A DNA stretch of 64,000 bases. It comes from Blumeriella jaapii (Eukaryota > Ascomycota > Leotiomycetes > Helotiales > Drepanopezizaceae). Made by a program: the position numbers and the translations under genes. Each line of letters begins with the position of its first letter. Within the stretch, counting starts at the first letter, position 1. Positions 58,306 to 64,000 of this stretch are shown here, in pieces. Under the pieces are notes generated by a model that was given only the letters and a program-made list of their open reading frames with translations, did no database searches and was not told the DNA's origin. The DNA lies in contig VWND01000017.1 of the NCBI GenBank assembly GCA_009599575.1, positions 558,001-622,000 of the forward strand, read 5' to 3'.

Positions 58306-60720
58306 ATGTTGAAGGCTATTGTTCCCCGACCATGGATATGTGCGAGATGTATTTGGCGACAGCTACCGGCGAGCATCCGTCGAAAGCATGCACAAGCCGC
58401 TCATCTGGCCACCCTCGAGGATCCTGTCGTCTTGGGAATTAAGTCCTCTCGTGGACAAGGAGCTGTCGATGCTACTGCTCCTGGGTCGCGGGAGGATGAC
58501 CAAAACCTGGGCAAGATCTTCGACTCGCCACCGTTTTGGAAAGAGTTTTCCAAATCCTCGAGATCTGGGGAGCCCGTAGGCCTCTTCCAGAATCGATATC
58601 TCACGACCCCTCGAGGCTTCGAAGAGTTCGCAAATGCAAGCTTGCAAAGGGCGAAAGGGGTGGTTACGCGGATATTAGAGGTATCGACACCGGACGAGTA
58701 TGCATACGTGGTCAAGCATCTGGAGAGACTCAGTGATTTACTATGCCGAGTTATTGATTTGGCGGATTTTGTCAAAGCGACGCATCCGGATCCGAGGATA
58801 AATTATGCGGCTACTAAGGCGTACGGGATGATGTACGAGTTCATGAACGTACTGAATACGACCACGGGACTTGCGCGCCAACTGGATATTGCGATAGAGC
58901 TACACGGATCGACGACATGGTCGGAGGAGGAGAGGCTCGTGGCAACGATCCTAAAGAGAGACTTTGCAAAGTCAGCAATTGACTTGCCGCAAAAAGATAA
59001 AGAGAAGTTTATTTCCCTCTCCCAGGAAATCGTTGAGCTCGATTTCGTAGAGCACATTCAGCCACGACAAAAAACGCAAACATTCTATACATCCGCTCTG
59101 CGAGGCATGGACCCTATTCTCGTCAAGCAGCATACAAACCTCGGATTGGCCACACTTCCAACCACAGGGGAAACTGCAAGTGCCGCTTTATATGCAGTCC
59201 AGGACGAGGAGATCAGGAAGCAAATCTTTGTTGCGAGCCGGACAGCTGCTGGGTCTACGCTGGATCGGCTCCACGCGCTTGTGACGAAGAGGGCAGAATT
59301 GGCCAGATTATCGAAATATGAGAGTTATGGGCATATGTCTCTGGAGGACAAGATGGCAAAAACTCCCGAGGCTGTACGCTCATTTCTTCAGGAGTTTTCA
59401 GAGCACAACCAACCACATGTGAAGTCATGCCTCACAGAACTATCAGAGGCTAAGCAGTCACACACTGGTGGGAAGAGTGCAGAGATCAAGCCCTGGGACA
59501 GAGAGTTCTACATGGCACGAATCCTCTCCGCGATTCCGTCTAAAACCAAAAACCCGGATTTTCTCTCGTCGTACTTTTCTCTTGGTCGCGTGATGCAAGG
59601 AATCTCTAGACTCTTCACTCGACTCTATGGAGTGAGGTTCGTACCTAGAGAAAGTCTCGCGGGCGAGACATGGAACTCGGATGTCCGGACCCTGGACGTT
59701 GTGTCGGAAACCGACGGCCACGTCGCAGTGCTCTACTGCGATCTTTTCGCCCGTCCAGGCAAATCGCCCAATCCAGCACATTTCACCATCCGGTGTTCCC
59801 GGCAAATCCGCGCGCGTGAGATCGAGGAAGCCGCAGCAGTTGGCAACCCGCTCTTCTCATCTGCAGAGCAGGCCGCCAACGACGGGATGGCTATCTCTCG
59901 GAATGCCAACGGCACAGTTGCGCAACTGCCCATCATAGCCCTGATCTGCAATTTTGCAACCAGTCCGACGAACTCTCGCATCCCCTCCCTCTTGTCCTTC
60001 ACCGAAGTCACAACCCTCTTCCACGAGATGGGCCACGCCGTCCATTCCATCCTGGGCCGCACCAACTTCCAAGAAGTCTCTGGCACGCGCTGCGCGACCG
60101 ACTTTGCAGAGCTTCCTTCCATCCTCATGGAGCACTTCGCATGCGACCCCTCCGTGCTCGCCCTCTTTGCGACCCACTACGAGACCCACGCACCCCTCCC
60201 GTACGCCATGGTCGCCGAGAAGCTCGCCCTCGACCAGAAGTTTGAAGCCGTCGACACCGAAAATCAGCTCATCCTCGCCCTCCTCGACCAAAAGTGCCAC
60301 TCCTCCGCCGTGCTGGAACCGCCATGGGCCGGTTGGGCGGCTGCAGGCGCATACCGCCAACTCCAGCTCGAGCACGGGGTCATGCCCGCCGACCCCCCAG
60401 GGACGTCTTGGGAGGGCTTCTTCGGCCACCTTTACGGCTACGGGGCATCGTACTACAGCTATCTCTTCGACCGGGTGCTGGCGGAGAGGATCTGGCAGAA
60501 GGTCTTCGTGAGCGGTGTTGGAGGCGCGAGTGTCGAGCGGGGGAATGGGGAGACTTTCAAGGAGGAAGTGCTGAAGTGGGGGGGCTCACGAGATCCGTGG
60601 AAGTGTCTTGCTGGGGCACTCCAAGACGAGAGCGTTGAGGGCGGAGGTAGAGCGGCGATGAGGGCTGTAGGGCGTTGGGGGGTGGAGAGGCGGAGGAAGG
60701 TCAGGGAGAGGAAGTTGTGA
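58306..60720 (+). CDS. OCT1: Mitochondrial intermediate peptidase
   Basis: M3-family zinc metallopeptidase that removes an octapeptide from imported matrix proteins after the first processing step. The single exon encodes 804 residues. The N-terminus is a mitochondrial presequence (MLKAIVPRPWICARCIWRQL, basic, no acids). The peptidase zinc motif HEMGH is at residues 573-577 (TTLFHEMGHAVHS), followed by the family block SGTRCATDFAELPSILMEHF, which holds the third ligand Glu. Further MIP markers are GLFQNRYLTTPRGFEEFA, SKYESYGHMSLEDKMAKTP and the C-terminal YGASYYSYLFDRVLAERIW. The start at 58306 was chosen because it begins the presequence; the frame is open 59 codons further upstream without a better Met. 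Intact. Confidence 0.95.
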   Translation: MLKAIVPRPWICARCIWRQLPASIRRKHAQAAHLATLEDPVVLGIKSSRGQGAVDATAPGSREDDQNLGKIFDSPPFWKEFSKSSRSGEPVGLFQNRYLTTPRGFEEFANASLQRAKGVVTRILEVSTPDEYAYVVKHLERLSDLLCRVIDLADFVKATHPDPRINYAATKAYGMMYEFMNVLNTTTGLARQLDIAIELHGSTTWSEEERLVATILKRDFAKSAIDLPQKDKEKFISLSQEIVELDFVEHIQPRQKTQTFYTSALRGMDPILVKQHTNLGLATLPTTGETASAALYAVQDEEIRKQIFVASRTAAGSTLDRLHALVTKRAELARLSKYESYGHMSLEDKMAKTPEAVRSFLQEFSEHNQPHVKSCLTELSEAKQSHTGGKSAEIKPWDREFYMARILSAIPSKTKNPDFLSSYFSLGRVMQGISRLFTRLYGVRFVPRESLAGETWNSDVRTLDVVSETDGHVAVLYCDLFARPGKSPNPAHFTIRCSRQIRAREIEEAAAVGNPLFSSAEQAANDGMAISRNANGTVAQLPIIALICNFATSPTNSRIPSLLSFTEVTTLFHEMGHAVHSILGRTNFQEVSGTRCATDFAELPSILMEHFACDPSVLALFATHYETHAPLPYAMVAEKLALDQKFEAVDTENQLILALLDQKCHSSAVLEPPWAGWAAAGAYRQLQLEHGVMPADPPGTSWEGFFGHLYGYGASYYSYLFDRVLAERIWQKVFVSGVGGASVERGNGETFKEEVLKWGGSRDPWKCLAGALQDESVEGGGRAAMRAVGRWGVERRRKVRERKL

Positions 60721-61078
60721 TTGTGATTGTGATGTGAGAATGTGACGATGAGTTGATCGTGACCTGTTGATGCACTTTCTGGTTGCTTGTTGCCTCTATC
60801 TCCAGTGCCCTTGCTCTATGCCTAGTGTCGTGTCGAGGTATTCGAGAAGTTCAAAATGAGGGGCGTGGGTACCACATCCGATGTGTTCGGTGTCACACAC
60901 GTACATGTGTATACATTTCTATTGATAAATACCTATAGATACCCACATTCAGAAATATCAATCTCACCTCGCAAGCAAAGCACGTGCGCCCCTTTCGCCA
61001 CCCCTTCTCACAATCGAAGCTTCTGCCACCATGACAAGCTTTGCGCCAAGCAAGCTGGCCCAGCCGAGGCTCGCCCGT

Positions 61079-61104
61079 CAACAACAACAACAACAACAAC
61101 AACA
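61079..61104. repeat. (CAA)n microsatellite
   Basis: Eight to nine CAA units. Confidence 0.85.
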
Positions 61105-61465
61105 GCCAAGCGAGCTCGAGTACGATGGCGAACAAACTGGGCTGAGCTGGGATGGGATGGGCTGGGCTGGGCTGCATGTACAGTACGAACCGGGTGGACC
61201 GCACTGGAGGAACCGGATGGACCCGACCGCCAACGCGCCCCGGCCGGGGGTGCAACACCAGAGCTAGGCTCGCGGCCTCTTGAAGCCGTTCGATCTCCGG
61301 CGCGACTTACGGTGCCGCTCTGCTTGTTCTAGATGCGAGCACCGCGCACGCAATTTTGGCCCCAGGTTGCGAGATTCGCGTCGAGAGAGAGCCTTTGTTC
61401 GATGTACGTGCAGGACGCATTCCAGGAACGGACGGGTCTTGGCGAGATAGACAGCGATGTGTGAG

Positions 61466-61582
61466 TGTGTGAGAAAGTATAAGAGAATGTATAAGAGAAA
61501 GTATGTGAGAATGTATTGAGAATGTACATGAGAATGTACCTGAGAATGTACATGGGAATGTATAAGAGAATGTATAGGAGAA
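61466..61582. repeat. 12-base minisatellite
   Basis: About ten units of TAYRWGAGAATG, for example TATAAGAGAATG and TACATGAGAATG, with decayed copies up to about 61632. One unit has lost one base. On the minus strand it gives a periodic Tyr/Thr/Phe/Ser-rich peptide, which I consider meaningless. Confidence 0.85.
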
Positions 61583-62312
61583 AAATTCGAGAATCTTTTG
61601 AAACTTTATTGAGAATGTACATGAGATGTACAAGATAACGAGGACTTCTCGTGTAGCTAGCGAGCTAGCTGTGCAAAGTCAACAATGCTGCTGGATGCTG
61701 GCTCGGCCTGCAAAAACCTCGTCGTACAGTACAGAACTCGTCGGGTATGTGGAAGGAGAATTGCGGAATACCACGCGCGTCTGATTAACGTCGCACGTAT
61801 CGATGTTTACGATCTGCTAAGACGAGGAAGCTGTTTTGTCGGCCATCCAGCCACACGCCACGCCTCCTCCGGCGCCACGCCTCCTCTCAGCCAATGACCG
61901 ACGGTGAGATAATGCATGTCGAAGCCCGTCAACATGCGTACGCGGAAAGATGGAGATCAGAAAACGCTTTTGTTTAAGGCCCGCGCCAGACAACGCAGGC
62001 GGCGTTCTGGAAGCTGGCTCGCGAGCCGTCACTTGCGCGCCGTCACTTGCACCGCTGCAAGTTGGCTCCGCCGGCGCATCCCGTGCTGACGATCAAGGCC
62101 GGCTTTTCAGCTCGGCGTGGTTGTGATAGAGGAGTGTACCTAGGTACAGTACGTAAGTACATAAGGCCCGGCGACGTCCCTCGTTTTGGTGTATCGTGGT
62201 GTGACCACTCGTCGAGGAATCGTATATAACCTCCGTCTGATCGAGCTACAGGACGACACTGCACCGCACTCACGGCACTCTGAGCACTTCTCCAAGAGCC
62301 GGCTCCCTCCTC

Positions 62313-63790
62313 ATGTCGGCCTTTCCAGCGGACAAGAAGACGTCGCTCGTCGACACCGGCCGCCTCCACTCGGATTCGGACTACGAGAATGGCTCCGTGG
62401 ACCAGATCACGGCCTTGGTGCAAGAGGGTTGGTGTAGCCCCATGCGAAAGCCAGCGCGCACTTGATGCTAACTGCCCATACAGACCACAGCCATGCCATC
62501 AAACTCCGCACCATGTCCTGGCAGAAGGCGGCCTGCCTGCTCGCCGGCGACCAAGTGTGCCTCGCCATCATGGCGCAAACGTGGTCTCTCTCCGTCCTCG
62601 GTTGGCTGCCCGGCATGTTGACGATCGCCGTGGCCGGCGTCCTCTTCTGGATCACCTCTCTCACCATGCACAGGTTCATCATGCAGCATCCCCAGATCAA
62701 AGACATCTGCGACTTTGCCTACTACGCCTGCGGCCAGTCGCGCGTGGCCTACGAGTTCGCGGGCTTCATGCTGCTGGCCAACAACATCCTGCTCATTGGC
62801 TTCCACGTCCTCACCGGGGCCAAGGTCCTCAACACCCTCTCGGACCACAGCGCGTGCACCGTCGTCTTCTCCATCATCGCGACCGTGATGGGCGTGGTCA
62901 TGTCGGCCCCGCGCACCCTCAACCACGTCTCGTTCATGTCCATGTTCTCGGCGGCGTGCATGGCCATCGCCATTCTGCTCTTCCTCGTCTTCGCCGGGGT
63001 CGAGGAGGCGCCGCTCTACGGCTACGGCGGCTCCTATCCCAGCCTCGGCGCCGTCAAGACGTACGCCTTCCCCCAGCCCGGCACCACCTGGGTGGCCTGT
63101 ATGAACGCCGTGCTCAACATCACCTTTCTCTGGGTGCCGCAGATCCTCTTCCCGACCTTCATCGCGGAGATGGAGAGGCCGCAGGACTTCCCCAAGGCGC
63201 TCGCCGTGCTGGCCGCCATCTCCGCCATCCTGTTCGTCGTGCCCCCGGCCCTCGGCTTCCACTTCCTGGGCCAGTACTCGACGGCGCCAGCCTTCGGCTC
63301 GCTCGGCGTCGTCGCCTACAAGAAGGCCTCCTTCGCCTTCGTCATCGTGCCCACCATCGTCATCGGCGTCATCTACGCCAACGTCACGGGCAAGTTCATC
63401 TACTTCCGCCTCCTCGGCGCCAGCCGCCACGCCCACTCCCACACCTTCACCGGCTGGGCTGTCTGGGGCCTCCTCATGCTCGGCATCTGGGCCCTGGGCT
63501 TCGTCTTCGCCGAGGTCATTCCCTCCATGGGCGATTTCCTGTCGCTGCTAGGCGCCGCCTTCGACTCCTTCTTCGGCTTCATCTTCTTTGCGATTGCTTA
63601 CGCCCAGATGTACAAGGGCCGGTTCTGGGACGGGCCGAGGCGGAGCCTGATGACTGTCGTACACATTTTTGTCATGGCGTGTGGCTTGTTCTTGCTGGGG
63701 CCGGGTCTGTACGCGGCGGTAGAGGCTATCATCGACGATTACTCGGGGGGCACGAAGCCGGCGTTTAGCTGTGCCAACTTGGCTATCTAG
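62313..63790 (+). CDS. Amino-acid transporter, AAAP family
   Basis: Membrane amino-acid/proton transporter of the Aa_trans (AAAP) group, resembling the Neurospora mtr neutral amino-acid permease. Exons 62313-62427 and 62484-63790 (56-base intron, GTTGGT donor, GCTAAC branch, ACAG) give 473 residues. A soluble N-terminus of about 40 residues (MSAFPADKKTSLVDTGRLH) is followed by about eleven hydrophobic helices. Typical places are LRTMSWQKAACLLAGDQVCLA, YYACGQSRVAYEFAGFMLLANN, FPQPGTTWVACMNAVLNITFLW and IAEMERPQDFPKALAVLAAI. G/C-rich at third positions, in contrast to the AT-rich permease locus. The donor is not the common GTANGT, but the joint VQEDHSHAIKLRTM fits the family. Intact; the stop is 210 bases before the window end. 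Confidence 0.88.
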
Positions 63791-64000
63791 ATGCTGTTGT
63801 TGCTCTAGCGTTTTAGCGAAGAATGATGATAGCGCGTGTTTGTGTAAATGCCAGCTACTGTACTTTGAAGATGACACACGGCCCGAGAACCTTCCTTACC
63901 GTGAACAGATCCCTTGCACATCGTCAATTCTGTCGCCCGGATGCCACACAAGACTCTTTACATCTCGTCTCCAGCTGCACCGTTATCACCCAAATCACCT
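63791..64000. other. 3' flank of AAAP gene
   Basis: Only non-coding flank is visible: a TACTGTA motif near 63857 and no frame with a recognisable domain. Confidence 0.5.

Larger units (their letters stand above)
60721..62312. other. Intergenic with minisatellites
   Basis: 1.6 kb without a supported gene. It contains a (CAA)n tract at 61079-61104, a GGGCT(G) tract at about 61138-61172, a 12-base minisatellite at 61466-61582 and TACAGTA motifs at about 61189, 61725 and 62141. Confidence 0.5.

Noticed and set aside
62468..63442. Long minus-strand frame opposite the AAAP transporter
   Set aside because: Charged, repetitive antisense product of G/C-rich third positions; no domain.

Overview
The window reads as nuclear DNA of a filamentous ascomycete (Pezizomycotina). 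Most genes carry short introns of about 45-80 bases with GTANGT-type donors, CTAAC/CTGAC-like branch sites and YAG acceptors. The proteins are typical eukaryotic and fungal families: NEDD8, elongin A, THO complex subunit 7, cohesin Rad21, COG4, Pmr1, cytosolic TyrRS, MICOS, OCT1 and a Zn2Cys6 regulator. I cannot name the class or species from sequence alone. No virus, plasmid, CRISPR array, rRNA or convincing tRNA was seen.

Layout. 0-6 kb holds housekeeping genes: NEDD8, then a divergent elongin A / THO7 pair, then tubulin cofactor A. 6.7-24 kb holds a small 8-cysteine secreted protein, a fused pseudouridine-5'-phosphate glycosidase/PfkB kinase gene, a membrane-anchored SDR, a CorA/Mnr2-type Mg transporter, an ACS-family MFS permease and a GPI-type surface protein, with wide microsatellite-rich spacers between them. 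26-37 kb holds Pmr1 Ca/Mn ATPase, Rad21 and COG4. 37.7-54 kb is visibly more AT-rich and gene-poor. It contains a 2-hydroxyacid dehydrogenase pseudogene, a Zn2Cys6 activator, an amino-acid permease broken by one missing base and an intact metal-dependent deaminase/amidohydrolase; together these look like a small, partly decayed catabolic locus. 54-64 kb returns to housekeeping genes: TyrRS, then a divergent pair of mitochondrial genes (MIC26/27-like and OCT1), then an AAAP-type amino-acid transporter.

The most useful observations are these. (1) Three conserved genes (psuG-PfkB, PMR1, the permease) each carry a one- or two-base frameshift in a short homopolymer or dinucleotide run, so they are either recent lesions or consensus errors. 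(2) A 20-residue peptide segment seems duplicated at the 5' end of the psuG-PfkB gene. (3) The 7-mer TACTGTA/TACAGTA occurs over 40 times, almost only in non-coding DNA. (4) Rad21 carries a textbook separase site. (5) There is an 8-Cys secreted effector-like protein and a decayed catabolic locus. I did not find a clearly new biological system.
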